A DNA stretch of 64,000 bases from the NCBI RefSeq assembly GCF_009832865.1, contig NZ_CP047130.1:4516616-4580615 (forward strand). Direction: 5' to 3'. This DNA is from Colwellia sp. 20A7 (GTDB lineage Bacteria > Pseudomonadota > Gammaproteobacteria > Enterobacterales > Alteromonadaceae). Under the pieces are notes generated by a model, which saw only the letters and a program-made list of their open reading frames with translations, was not told where the DNA came from and did not search any database. The translations under genes were made by a program, and so were the position numbers. This document shows positions 8,586 to 17,761 of the stretch, piece after piece; the first letter of the stretch is position 1, and every line of letters begins with the position of its first letter.

Positions 8586-9202
8586 TACATTGCCCCCATT
8601 AAATAAACAACCGTAAATACGCAGATCCATACAATATCTAAAAAATGCCAAAATAAGCTTAAACAACTTAAACGGGTGACCGTCGCTTTACCTAAGCCAC
8701 GACGAGCAACTTCTATCATCATAATGGTCATCCAAATTAACCCAGCGGTTACGTGTAAACCATGTAAGCCAACTAAGGCGAAAAATGAACTCAGAAAAGC
8801 ACTTTGCTGTGGACCATTACCGTGTGCAATTAAATGCTGGAATTCATAAATTTCCATTCCAATAAATACCGCACCCAAACAAAAAGTAATCGCTAAGAAT
8901 ACTAATGTCAGGGCTTTCTTTTGGCTATGGGCTGCAATCATTGCAAAACCAAACGTAATACTACTTACCAATAAAGCAGCTGTTTCAATCGCGACAAAAT
9001 CTAATTCGAAAATATCTTTACCAGAAACGCCCCCCGCCGTGTTCATAAATAACACGGCATAAGTCGCAAAGAATGAGGCAAATAATAGGCAATCAGTCAT
9101 TAAATATAACCAAAAACCAAAGACAGTATCACCCGAAGTGTCATGATGTTCATGTACTGGGTGTGTTGATACCGCGTCTACGTTTACAGAAAGTGTACTC
9201 AT
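8585..9202 (-). CDS. cyoC: Cytochrome o ubiquinol oxidase subunit III
   Basis: A 205-residue heme-copper oxidase subunit III with five membrane helices. It shows [23 protein letters not shown] near the N-terminus, [11 protein letters not shown], and [19 protein letters not shown]. The length equals that of enterobacterial CyoC. It overlaps the end of cyoB by 4 bp and touches cyoD. Subunit III stabilises the catalytic subunit in the inner membrane. Confidence 0.95.
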   Translation of the reverse strand: MSTLSVNVDAVSTHPVHEHHDTSGDTVFGFWLYLMTDCLLFASFFATYAVLFMNTAGGVSGKDIFELDFVAIETAALLVSSITFGFAMIAAHSQKKALTLVFLAITFCLGAVFIGMEIYEFQHLIAHGNGPQQSAFLSSFFALVGLHGLHVTAGLIWMTIMMIEVARRGLGKATVTRLSCLSLFWHFLDIVWICVFTVVYLMGAM

Positions 9203-11188
9203 GCTTTTACTCCTTCACGACCACTTAAATTATAAGCTTGTTCAGTTTTTGCTATTTCTTCAGGTTGTACATAATAGTCAACATCATTGCTATAGCAACG
9301 TTTAATAAATACGCTAATAGCGCCAACAAGCCCAACAATAGCCAACCACCAAATATGCCAAATCATTGCAAAACAGAACACAGATAAGGTTGCTCCCATG
9401 AATACACCCGCTGATGTATTTTTAGGCATATGTATTGGGCTATAACTTGTTTTACCTTGATAATGCAGACCTTTTTCTTTCATATCAGTCCATGCGTCAA
9501 TATCATCAACATGCGGAATTTCAGCAAAGTTATACGCTTGTGGTGGCGATGACGTTGCCCACTCAAGTGTGTGGCCGTTCCATGGATCACCCGTTTTGTC
9601 ATCTAACACTTCGCGATCTCTAAAGCTCACATACAATTGAATAACTTGCGCAATGATGCCAAACATAATAATCACGGCACCTACCGCTGCAATATATAAC
9701 CAAATATTCCAATCTGGATTATTAGTGTGGTTTAAACGACGTGTCATCCCTAAGAAACCCAATACATATAACGGCATGAAAGCAACAAAGAAACCAACGA
9801 TCCAGCACCAAAATGACACTTTTCCCCAGTATTCATTGAGCTTAAAGCCCATGGCTTTCGGGGAACCAAAATGCAAAACCAGCAAGGTAACCAAATACTG
9901 CACCACCAATAATAGTGTTATGAAAATGCGCAATGAGGAACAAACTGTTATGCAGCACATAATCGGCACCAGGAATAGCTAACAATACGCCTGTCATACC
10001 ACCAACAGTGAAGGTCACCATAAAGCCAATAGTCCACAATACAGGTACTGTGATACGTAAACGGCCACGATAAATGGTAAATAACCAGTTGAAGAGTTTA
10101 ACCCCCGTTGGAACAGCAATAATCATAGTCATTACACCAAAAAATGCATTAACGTTGGCGCTTGAACCCATAGTGAAGAAATGATGCAACCAAACAATAA
10201 AGCCTAAAATTGAAATAGCACCACTTGCATAAATCATTGATTTATAGCCGAATAAACGTTTACTAGTAAAGGTAGAGATAACTTCAGAGAAAACACCAAA
10301 AGCAGGTAATACTAAAATATAAACTTCAGGATGACCCCACGCCCAAAACAAATTAATGTACATCATGGCGTTACCGCCACCATCATTAGTGAAAAAATGA
10401 AAATCCATGTATCGATCAAGCGTTAACATCGCTAATACTGCGGTTAAAATTGGGAATGATGCGGCAATTAATATGTTTGCCCAAGTACAGGTCCAAGTGA
10501 AAATAGGCATTTTCATTAGTGTCATACCTGGTGCACGCATTTTAAACACGGTGACTAAAAAGTTAACCGCCGTTAATAGTGTTCCCAGCCCAGATATCTG
10601 CAAGGCCCAAATATAATAATCGACCCCCACCCCAGGGCTAAAACTCAACTCCGACAGTGGTGGATAAGCAACCCAACCTGTTTTAGCAAATTCACCAAAA
10701 ACTAGTGAAAGATTAATTAATATTGCACCACTAGCGGTTAACCAAAAGCTCAAATTATTAAGAAAGGGGAATGCCACATCACGCGCACCAATTTGTAATG
10801 GCAAAACGATATTCATTAAACCAACCATAAATGGCATTGCCATAAAGATGATCATAATGACACCATGCGCCGTGAAAATTTGGTCATAATGTTCAGGGGG
10901 CAGATAACCTGCAGCACCACTCGTTGCAAGTGCTAACTGCGCTCGCATCATAATGGCATCACTAAAACCACGAAACAGCATAATTAAAGCAAGTAAAATG
11001 TACATAACGCCTAAACGTTTATGGTCAACCGAGGTGATCCATTCTCGCCACAATATCCCCCATTTTTTATACTTTGTAATAAGCGCAAAAAGAACAAGCC
11101 CTACAAATACAATGACAGCCATAGTAACCATAATAATGGGTTCATGAAATGGAATGGCATCTAACGTTAAATTACCTAAAAATGGCAT
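9199..11188 (-). CDS. cyoB: Cytochrome o ubiquinol oxidase subunit I, interrupted by a one-base frameshift
   Basis: The catalytic subunit, carrying heme b, heme o3 and CuB, reduces oxygen with ubiquinol and pumps protons. The minus strand encodes it in two frames. The first (11188-9842) has [35 protein letters not shown] and [16 protein letters not shown], then leaves frame after FWFPE. The second frame continues with [12 protein letters not shown] to the normal C-terminus at 9199. The break sits at a run of four G (9860-9863 on the plus strand). Removing one base gives a continuous protein of 662 residues, the usual CyoB length. Everything else in the operon is intact, so a sequencing or assembly error is as likely as a real mutation. 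Confidence 0.9.
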
Positions 11189-11190
11189 AG

Positions 11191-12117
11191 TTATTCCTCG
11201 CCTTGGATGTGAGATGATTGCGCTGGATGTTTATCCATTTTATGTTCCATTTTTTTCATACCGGTCATGTCTTTCATACCTGACATGCCTGCCATATATT
11301 TCATAATAATGGTATGGAACAAGTCTTTTTCAACATCGCCATAGTAGCTTACAGGGTTGTTTTCACTGGCTTTGGCTAACTCATAATATTCAGCTTTGGT
11401 TAATGTGTTTTTCTGTGCCTTAACTTCACTTACCCATTTATCAAAGTCCGCTTGGGTAGGTGTGGCAATAGCATTAAACTTCATTCCTGAGAAACCAGCA
11501 CCACTGTAATTTGCAGAAAACCCTTTAAAAGTACCTGGTTCATTCGCAATTAAATGCAATTTGGTTTGCATCCCTGCCATGGAGTAAATTTGACTACCCA
11601 ATTGCGGAATAAAAAAAGAATTCATGGTGCTTTCTGACGTGATTTTGTATTCAACGGGTACGTTAGCCGGAAAGACCAATTCATTCACCGTAGCAATACC
11701 TTGCTCTGGGTAAATGAATAACCATTTCCAATTTAACGAAACAACTTCAACGGTAATATGTTTACCATCAAGCGGCTTATAAGGGTCTAACCGATGAGTA
11801 GATTCCCAGGTTATAATACCTAAGATAATAACGATAATAATCGGAACAGCCCAAACGACAGCTTCAATTTTATTAGAGTGCGCCCATTTTGGGGCATAAA
11901 TTTCATGAGTACGTGTATCTCTATATTTCCAAGAAAAATATAAAGTCATCACAATAACGGGGATAACAACAAGTAGCATAAGAACAGTGGCGATAATGAT
12001 TAAGTTTTTTTCATCAATACCTACCTGCCCTTTCGGATCAAGCACTCCGCCTTCACAGCCTGACAATATCAGTACAATGCTAGCTAAAGCTATATTACAA
12101 AGGTTTCGAATTAACAA
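11191..12117 (-). CDS. cyoA: Cytochrome o ubiquinol oxidase subunit II (lipoprotein)
   Basis: A 308-residue subunit II with a lipobox (LILSGC, Cys21), two membrane helices and a periplasmic cupredoxin-like domain without the CuA ligands, as usual for quinol oxidases ([21 protein letters not shown]). The first possible start is TTG at 12117. It has AGGA seven bases upstream and supplies the signal peptide, whereas the next Met would remove the lipobox. The C-terminal tail is rich in Met and His. It is the first gene of the cyo operon, 2 bp before cyoB. A 163-bp repeat occupies the space just upstream, so the promoter lies within or beyond it. Confidence 0.94.
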   Translation of the reverse strand: MLIRNLCNIALASIVLILSGCEGGVLDPKGQVGIDEKNLIIIATVLMLLVVIPVIVMTLYFSWKYRDTRTHEIYAPKWAHSNKIEAVVWAVPIIIVIILGIITWESTHRLDPYKPLDGKHITVEVVSLNWKWLFIYPEQGIATVNELVFPANVPVEYKITSESTMNSFFIPQLGSQIYSMAGMQTKLHLIANEPGTFKGFSANYSGAGFSGMKFNAIATPTQADFDKWVSEVKAQKNTLTKAEYYELAKASENNPVSYYGDVEKDLFHTIIMKYMAGMSGMKDMTGMKKMEHKMDKHPAQSSHIQGEE

Positions 12118-12132
12118 TGGAATATCCTACTA

Positions 12133-12295
12133 ACACCAATGCCATTAAATTATTGTCTACTTGTGCTGATTAAAATAAGTCAAAGTTGCGTTGTTTTTAA
12201 TTACAATAGCCAGCTATCGCTCAATCAAACGCCTTACCTTGATCTATTTTTTCTTCGCACAACAAGATCAAAAATTTAATGTAAATGGTATAACC
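12133..12295. repeat. 163-bp MITE-like repeat, copy A (upstream of cyoA)
   Basis: This stretch closely matches 60729-60890 over its whole length, with scattered substitutions. Shared blocks include AATAGCCAGCTAT, CGCCTTACCTTGATCTATTT and ACTTGTGCTG. The two ends form imperfect inverted repeats (ACCAATGCCATTAAATT at the left, ACCATTTACATTAAATT read inward from the right). It encodes no plausible protein. It ends 16 bp before the cyoA start codon. The rest of the gap, 12296-12473, shows no gene and presumably holds the cyo promoter. Confidence 0.8.
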
Positions 12296-12473
12296 TAAAT
12301 TCAAACAAATTATTTTATTAGATAAAACAACAATATAAGTTTTTCCCGACGAATTTTAAGCAGCAGAATGTCCACTATTAAAAGGTGAGAAAATATAATG
12401 AAGTAGTTGAAATACAGACGTACTGCTGCCACAAGAGAGAGCTAAACAGTTAAAAAATAAAAGTCGTAATCAA

Positions 12474-12884
12474 CTATTTATATAAGGGAGGTGCACGACA
12501 ACCGTGCGTATGTATGCCTATAAAAGACTGTAAAGATTCGCTAAACTCAAAAGCTGTTTTGCGTAAAACAATACCTGCCCTATGTGTAGGGAAGATAATA
12601 AAAAATAACCAATATAAACCGATGAGCAAACAACCGTTCATGGCTGGTTGCATAAAGAAATAAACAATATTCGTAAGAATTGACTCAGATAAAGCCCCTT
12701 CGTTGAATAAATAATTTAATTCAGAGAGATCTTCAATAAAGCCACTTAATAACATCATCGAACTGATGATTAATATACTAAGAGCGGTAAAGAGTCTTGC
12801 ACTAAAAAAAGTGACAGGCACACTCAATTTCAACTGACTTACTGTCGATTGAGTATTTGTATGCGGGCAGTTTTTACAGCTCAA
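12474..12884 (-). CDS. Small hypothetical membrane protein
   Basis: A 136-residue frame opening at TTG (12884), with AAGG about eight bases upstream. It starts with a Cys pair (SCKNCPHTN) and has three hydrophobic segments at about 30-50, 70-85 and 90-110. The C-terminal tail contains HTHGCRAPPL. I do not recognise a family. It sits between the cyo operon and an S9 peptidase, on the cyo strand. An FNR-like site lies about 73 bp upstream of its start, which hints at oxygen-responsive expression. The TTG start is uncertain. Confidence 0.5.
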   Translation of the reverse strand: MSCKNCPHTNTQSTVSQLKLSVPVTFFSARLFTALSILIISSMMLLSGFIEDLSELNYLFNEGALSESILTNIVYFFMQPAMNGCLLIGLYWLFFIIFPTHRAGIVLRKTAFEFSESLQSFIGIHTHGCRAPPLYK

Positions 12885-13289
12885 ACCTATAACCTTAATG
12901 ATGATCTAACCAGCTTACGATTAAATAAGCCTTACTATAGTTTGCACTTTTTATTGATGATGTAGATCAATAAAAGCGTAATAAACTAGAATTTCGCCAT
13001 TGTATCAAGGTTATTAAATAGTGACTAGTCTGTGGTAACGCTATTTTGAGGTAGTTGCATAAAAATGCGTTTGAGTGGTTTGATTGTTATTTATAGATCA
13101 ATTTAATAAAAATACCACAATAACGCGTTGAGGTATAAAGCCAAGGTTTCCTCCTTGCTCATAGAAAAGAGGAATTTAATCATGTTAAGTAATTAATCTT
13201 TTAAAAATGTGTATTCATCGCAACTAAGTATCTTTTTAATCATTGTTACTTGATAACATGGTAAGACTGTTTAACAACAAGGAACAAAA
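12885..13289. other. Intergenic region before the S9 peptidase gene
   Basis: I see no gene here. It holds the FNR-like site at 12957-12970 and the AAGGA ribosome site at about 13280 for the peptidase gene. The rest is AT-rich sequence without a convincing promoter match. Confidence 0.5.
12957..12970. promoter_or_regulatory. FNR/Anr-like site
   Basis: ATGAT-GTAG-ATCAA differs from the FNR consensus TTGAT-N4-ATCAA at one base. It lies upstream of the small membrane-protein gene (start 12884) and farther from the peptidase gene. The function is inferred from the match only. Confidence 0.35.
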
Positions 13290-15317
13290 ATGAAAATCTT
13301 TTCCCCTCTAACGCTTTTAGCTATGGTCAGTTTTTCTGGCTTTGCTAGCCAACCAGAGTCCACACTGCAACTTGAAAATGTCTTTGATCTTGAATATGCC
13401 AATCAACTTGAAATGACTAACAACGGTAAAACCGTTTATTTTGTCCGTAACCGTATGGATATTAAAAGTGACCGTAAAGTCAGTAATATCTGGTCAGTAG
13501 ATAGTGATTCGACATTATTACAGCCGTTAACATCTGGCGTTCATATGGATTATTCGCCAGTACTTTCACCTGATGAATCTCGCTTAGCATTTATTTCAAC
13601 ACGAGACGGTAGTAGCCAAATTTATATCAAATGGCTAAAAACTGGCGCTGTAGCCAAAATAAGTAACTTAATCGAAAGCCCTAGCAGCTTGCACTGGTCA
13701 CCAAACGGTAAACAATTAATATTTAGTAAATTTGTACCTGCTAAAGTTGCTTCGCCTGTTAACTTACCTGGTAAACCTGAAGGTGCAGATTGGGCCGATC
13801 CAGCCAAATATATCGATGAAGTGTATTACCGTGCTGATGGCGGAGGCTATACTAAACCAGGCTTTAGCCACTTATTTAGTATTGATGCAAATGGCGGTAA
13901 TGCTAGTCAACTAACATCAGGTAACTTTAATCACGGTGGTGCTATTAGCTTTGCTGAAGATGGCAATAGTCTTTATTTCTCATCAAATCGTTACGATGAA
14001 TATAAACTTAAGCCAACAAATTCTGAAATATACACGTTGGATTTAACAAGCTTAACCATTACAGCTGTAACAGATAGAGTTGGCCCAGATAGCCAACCGA
14101 GAGTATCTCCTAATGGTCGCTACCTTGCCTATACAGGTTATGACGACAAGCGAACTAACTATGAAAATACTCAACTTTATATTCGTGATTTAAAGTCAGG
14201 TAAAACAACAAGTTTAACTACTGATTTTGACCGTAGTGTTGGGCAAATTAAATGGGCTGACGATTCCAAGGGTGTTTACTTTAGCTACGCCAGCGAAGGA
14301 CAAACAGTACTTGCTTATCAACCACGTAATGGCAAACGCAAAGTGCTAACTGAGCGAATTGGCAGTGTTTCTTTTGGTCGTCCTTATTCAGGTGGTGATT
14401 TTGATGTAAGTGAAGATGGTGATGTGGCAATAACTTTTGCAGATACTCAACGCCCTGCTGATGTTGCTTTAGTTAAACGCGGTAAAACCCAACGTTTAAC
14501 GCATTTAAATGATGATGCGTTAGGCAATAAACAATTAGCAAAAGTCGAAGAAATTTGGCTTAAATCAAGTCATGACAGCCTGCCTATTCAAGGTTGGGTT
14601 GCGTATCCACCAGGGTTTGATAGCAAGAAAAAGTACCCGCTTATATTAGAGATTCATGGTGGACCGGTTGCTAATTATGGCCCGCACTTTAGTGCCGAAG
14701 TACAATTATTTGCAGCGAAAGGTAATGTTGTTTTATATATGAACCCACGTGGTAGTGATTCTTATGGTAAAGAATTTGCCCAAACCATTCATCATAATTA
14801 CCCAAGTAACGATTTTGATGACTTAATGACGGGTGTTGATGCTTTAATTGCCAAAGGGTTTATTGATGAGTCTAATTTGTTTGTTACTGGCGGCTCTGGT
14901 GGCGGCGTATTAACAGCATGGATTGTTGGTCATACAGACCGTTTTGCTGCTGCAGTAGTTGCCAAACCTGTTATCAATTGGATAAGCTTTGTCTTAACGG
15001 CTGATTTTTATCCTTTCTTTGCTGATTATTGGTTCCCTGGTAAACCATGGGATCACATTGAACATTATATGAAACGCTCACCTATTAGCTATGTAGGCAA
15101 TGTTAAAACTCCAACAATGCTATTGACTGGTGAAGCTGATTACCGCACCCCTATTTCAGAAACAGAGCAATTTTATCAAGCATTAAAATTACAAGACGTT
15201 GATACTGCCATGGTACGCATTCCTGATGCTTCACATGGCATAACAAAACGACCGTCTAACTTAATGGCAAAAGTGGCTTATATTCAATGGTGGTTTGATA
15301 AACACAGCAATAAATAG
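13290..15317 (+). CDS. S9-family serine peptidase (prolyl oligopeptidase/acylaminoacyl-peptidase type), exported
   Basis: A 675-residue protein with a Sec signal peptide (MKIFSPLTLLAMVSFSGFAS). A beta-propeller built from Tol-like repeats (SPDESRLAFIST, SPNGRYLAYTG) covers about residues 30-400. A C-terminal alpha/beta-hydrolase domain has the catalytic triad Ser536 (GGSGGG), Asp617 (GEADYRT) and His649 (DASHG). The motif LEIHGGPVANYG forms the oxyanion region. Such enzymes trim short peptides in the periplasm and allow growth on peptides. The ribosome site AAGGA precedes the ATG. It appears to be transcribed alone. Confidence 0.93.
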   Translation: MKIFSPLTLLAMVSFSGFASQPESTLQLENVFDLEYANQLEMTNNGKTVYFVRNRMDIKSDRKVSNIWSVDSDSTLLQPLTSGVHMDYSPVLSPDESRLAFISTRDGSSQIYIKWLKTGAVAKISNLIESPSSLHWSPNGKQLIFSKFVPAKVASPVNLPGKPEGADWADPAKYIDEVYYRADGGGYTKPGFSHLFSIDANGGNASQLTSGNFNHGGAISFAEDGNSLYFSSNRYDEYKLKPTNSEIYTLDLTSLTITAVTDRVGPDSQPRVSPNGRYLAYTGYDDKRTNYENTQLYIRDLKSGKTTSLTTDFDRSVGQIKWADDSKGVYFSYASEGQTVLAYQPRNGKRKVLTERIGSVSFGRPYSGGDFDVSEDGDVAITFADTQRPADVALVKRGKTQRLTHLNDDALGNKQLAKVEEIWLKSSHDSLPIQGWVAYPPGFDSKKKYPLILEIHGGPVANYGPHFSAEVQLFAAKGNVVLYMNPRGSDSYGKEFAQTIHHNYPSNDFDDLMTGVDALIAKGFIDESNLFVTGGSGGGVLTAWIVGHTDRFAAAVVAKPVINWISFVLTADFYPFFADYWFPGKPWDHIEHYMKRSPISYVGNVKTPTMLLTGEADYRTPISETEQFYQALKLQDVDTAMVRIPDASHGITKRPSNLMAKVAYIQWWFDKHSNK

Positions 15318-15370
15318 CACTAATGATTTTGACAAGGGAATAACCATTCTCTTCAATCAATAATGCCTTG

Positions 15371-15386
15371 CCGACATGGATGTCGG
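15371..15386. repeat. Short hairpin CCGACAT-GG-ATGTCGG
   Basis: A perfect 7-bp stem with a 2-base loop lies in the gap between two convergent genes. Downstream, on the minus strand, 15460-15475 reads ATACCAATTCCAATAA, like the ends of the 163-bp repeat. The stretch 15318-15470 may therefore be a different dispersed repeat element. No gene is seen. Confidence 0.4.
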
Positions 15387-15476
15387 TACTTAAGTTATGT
15401 TTGGAACGTATAACTTGTGCCTCTAAACCTTTTAACTCTCGTTGAGTGAGAAGAAACTTATTGGAATTGGTATAAG

Positions 15477-15504
15477 CCCCCTTATACAGTGTTGTGAAAG
15501 GGGG
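15477..15504. terminator. Possible bidirectional terminator
   Basis: CCCCCTT (15477-15483) pairs with AAGGGGG (15498-15504) across a 14-base loop. It lies between the convergent peptidase and LysR genes. The T-tracts are weak on both sides, so the call is moderate. Confidence 0.5.
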
Positions 15505-15565
15505 TCTTATAAAAAGATATTAACTATTTATTTTTCAAGTGGTTAACAAAATAATTAATCATTAA

Positions 15566-16477
15566 CTAAGCAGTTAACGCGCCAATTTTTCTTTTAAGTT
15601 TAGGTAGGGCAAAAGCTAAAAAGCTTTTCATTTTTTGCGGCATATACTTTTTAGATTTATGTATTAAATGTACTGGCACAGTCTCAGGTTCAAATTCCGG
15701 TAGGATAATACTCAGTTCGCCGGTATCTACCGCGTCTTTAACTTGATAATGCAATTGTTGTGTTATCCCTACGCCATTTATCGCAGCGGTAACCGCAGAT
15801 TCACTATCTGTAACGGTGAGTCTAGATGAAATGTTTATATTAATATTCATTTGAGCATCAGGAAGGTAATAGCGCCAATGTGGAGGAGTATTTTCTGTGT
15901 TTAGTAAGATACATGCAAAGTTAGATAAATCGTAAGGCGATGATAATTGACTATATTGCTCTAAAACTTGCTGATTTGCGCAGGTAACAATTCGAATCTT
16001 TCCCACTTGCGTTGCGATCATTGAGCTGTCAGGTAAAACCCCAATTCTAACGGCCATATCAACTTCATTTTCAAACAAGTTCATATTTCCATCTGATAAA
16101 ATGAGTTGCACATTTATATTTGAATATAAAGACAGAAATTCAGTAACAATAGGCAATACATACTTTTTTCCAAACATAACCGGCGCAGTAATAACCAACT
16201 CACCTCTTGGCTCCAAATATTCACCTTTGACTTCACGCTCGGCTTCTTCAACCTGTTCAATAATCCTTTTACAGGCTCGAATATAGTCAGTGCCAGCAAT
16301 AGTTAATGACAACTTTCGAGTTGTTCTATGTAGCACTCGCACACCAAGTTGATTTTCAAGTTCAGATACTTTCCGACTTAATGTAGGTAACGGCACATTC
16401 AATGCTTTGCTTGCAGCAGAGAAGCTACCAAGCTCGACTACCTTAATTAACATTGTCATTGCTTGTAATCTATCCAT
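15566..16477 (-). CDS. LysR-family transcriptional regulator
   Basis: About 303 residues: an N-terminal winged helix (MDRLQAMTMLIKVVELGSFS, then KALNVPLPTLSRKVSELENQLG and HRTTRKLSLT) and a substrate-binding domain beginning near GELVITAPVMFGK. I place the start at the ATG at 16477 (MDRLQ) behind GAGA. The frame is open to 16567, but that extension is not conserved-looking. It is divergent from the VOC/GST pair, with 116 bp between starts, which is the usual setup for a LysR regulator acting on its neighbour. The inducer is unknown. Confidence 0.9.
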   Translation of the reverse strand: MDRLQAMTMLIKVVELGSFSAASKALNVPLPTLSRKVSELENQLGVRVLHRTTRKLSLTIAGTDYIRACKRIIEQVEEAEREVKGEYLEPRGELVITAPVMFGKKYVLPIVTEFLSLYSNINVQLILSDGNMNLFENEVDMAVRIGVLPDSSMIATQVGKIRIVTCANQQVLEQYSQLSSPYDLSNFACILLNTENTPPHWRYYLPDAQMNININISSRLTVTDSESAVTAAINGVGITQQLHYQVKDAVDTGELSIILPEFEPETVPVHLIHKSKKYMPQKMKSFLAFALPKLKRKIGALTA

Positions 16478-16593
16478 CATTATCTCATTTATTGAAAATA
16501 TCATTGTCAAATTTACAGTATTATCTTTTAAATAACAAAGTGTCATAGTGGATCTATTAAAAATCAACCAAAAATCTTATAAACGGTTTACAT

Positions 16594-17025
16594 ATGATGA
16601 ATTCACAAATTGCGATTGCCTATGACCATGTCGGAATTAGAGTAAGCAACAGACAACAATCTATTAAGTTTTATGAATCGCTAGGATTCAAAGAGACTTA
16701 TCGTATTCCAGAGGCTGAAGCCAATGAAATGATGACCTCGGCTGGCGTTAGAATTAACCTTATTTTTAATGGCGCAACCACAAAAGATCGAAAAAATGTG
16801 CTGCTTGATGAGGCAATTAAACAACCAGGGATTACACATCCGGCATTCGTTATTAATGACATAAATCAGTTTGAAAGCTGGCTATTAAAAGAAGGAATAG
16901 AAATCACTGAGGGGCCTAAAAAATTGGGTCCGAGAAGAATGACTTTATTTATCCGTGATCCAGACGGCAATGTACTGGAATTTAACCAACTACTATCTGA
17001 GGAAAAAAACAATGAAATTATATGA
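16594..17025 (+). CDS. VOC-family (glyoxalase/bleomycin-resistance fold) protein
   Basis: A 143-residue protein with paired beta-alpha-beta-beta-beta units: YDHVGIRVSNRQQSIKFYESLGF at the start, THPAFVINDINQFESWLLKEGIEI in the middle, and FIRDPDGNVLEFNQL at the end. His in DHVG, His in THPAF and Glu in VLEF are at usual metal-ligand positions. The family includes glyoxalase I, dioxygenases and thiol transferases. Its 3' end overlaps the start of a glutathione S-transferase gene by 14 bp, so a glutathione-linked detoxification role is plausible. The exact reaction is unknown. Confidence 0.85.
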   Translation: MMNSQIAIAYDHVGIRVSNRQQSIKFYESLGFKETYRIPEAEANEMMTSAGVRINLIFNGATTKDRKNVLLDEAIKQPGITHPAFVINDINQFESWLLKEGIEITEGPKKLGPRRMTLFIRDPDGNVLEFNQLLSEEKNNEII

Positions 17026-17605
17026 CTTAGAACTATCAGGCAATTGTTATAAAGTAAGATTATTTGCATCACTTATTAATGCTCCATTAGATACTGTACC
17101 TGTTGATTATCTTCAAGGAGAACATAAAGGAGAAACGTTACTTAAACTAAACCCGTGGGGTGAAATTCCAATTCTAGAAGACGGTAACGTCGTATTAAGA
17201 GATGGCCAAGCTATATTAGTATATTTAGCGAATAAATATGGTGGTGAAGCATGGTGGCCTAGCGAAGCGCATTTACAAGCTGATGTTATGCAGTGGTTAT
17301 CGGTTGCAGCTAACGAAATACAACATGGGCCAAATACCTCTCGATTAATTGAAAAGTTTGGTGTTGAAAGCGACCTTGCTTTGTCGTTAGCACGTTCAAC
17401 TCAGATATTAACGTTAATCAACAACCATCTTGCTGACAAAGATTGGTTAGCGGTAAATCGTCCAACAATTGCAGACTGTGCCGTTTATCCTTATATTTCA
17501 ATTGCACACGAAGGTGGTGTTTCAGTTGATGAATATACTCATATTCAAGCATGGATGAAGCGTTTAGAGCAATTACCTGGTTATATATCGATGCCTGGTA
17601 ATTAG
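17012..17605 (+). CDS. Glutathione S-transferase family protein
   Basis: A 197-residue protein: N-terminal thioredoxin-like domain (MKLYDLELSGNCYKVRLFAS, then LKLNPWGEIPILEDG and LRDGQAILVYLANKYG) and a C-terminal helical domain (DWLAVNRPTIADCAVYPYISIAHEGG). Ser9 is at the catalytic-type position. I place the start at the ATG at 17012, which follows a GAGG ribosome site. The longer frame from 16955 lies inside the VOC gene. Co-transcription with the VOC protein, and the divergent LysR gene, suggest a small electrophile-detoxification unit. Confidence 0.9.
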   Translation: MKLYDLELSGNCYKVRLFASLINAPLDTVPVDYLQGEHKGETLLKLNPWGEIPILEDGNVVLRDGQAILVYLANKYGGEAWWPSEAHLQADVMQWLSVAANEIQHGPNTSRLIEKFGVESDLALSLARSTQILTLINNHLADKDWLAVNRPTIADCAVYPYISIAHEGGVSVDEYTHIQAWMKRLEQLPGYISMPGN

Positions 17606-17673
17606 CACAATAGGTGACAGGTTCAGTGTGAATTTTTGAAAGTATTAGGAAGGAATATTGAATTTCATAAATA

Positions 17674-17711
17674 AGCTTAAGCTATTCTACTTTATCAGAA
17701 TAGCTTAAGCT
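17674..17711. terminator. Bidirectional terminator between GST and glmS
   Basis: AGCTTAAGCTATTCT (17674-17688) pairs perfectly with 17697-17711 across an 8-base loop. It lies between two convergent genes. The flanking T-tracts are modest. Confidence 0.65.
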
Positions 17712-17761
17712 GTATGATACTTTATTGTTCACTTACAGGTTAAAATCACCCTAAATTCAAC

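Noticed and set aside
9199..9969. A 256-codon frame that could be called a separate gene
   Set aside because: It is the C-terminal part of cyoB in the second frame; its first 40 or so codons are a shadow of the upstream cyoB frame.
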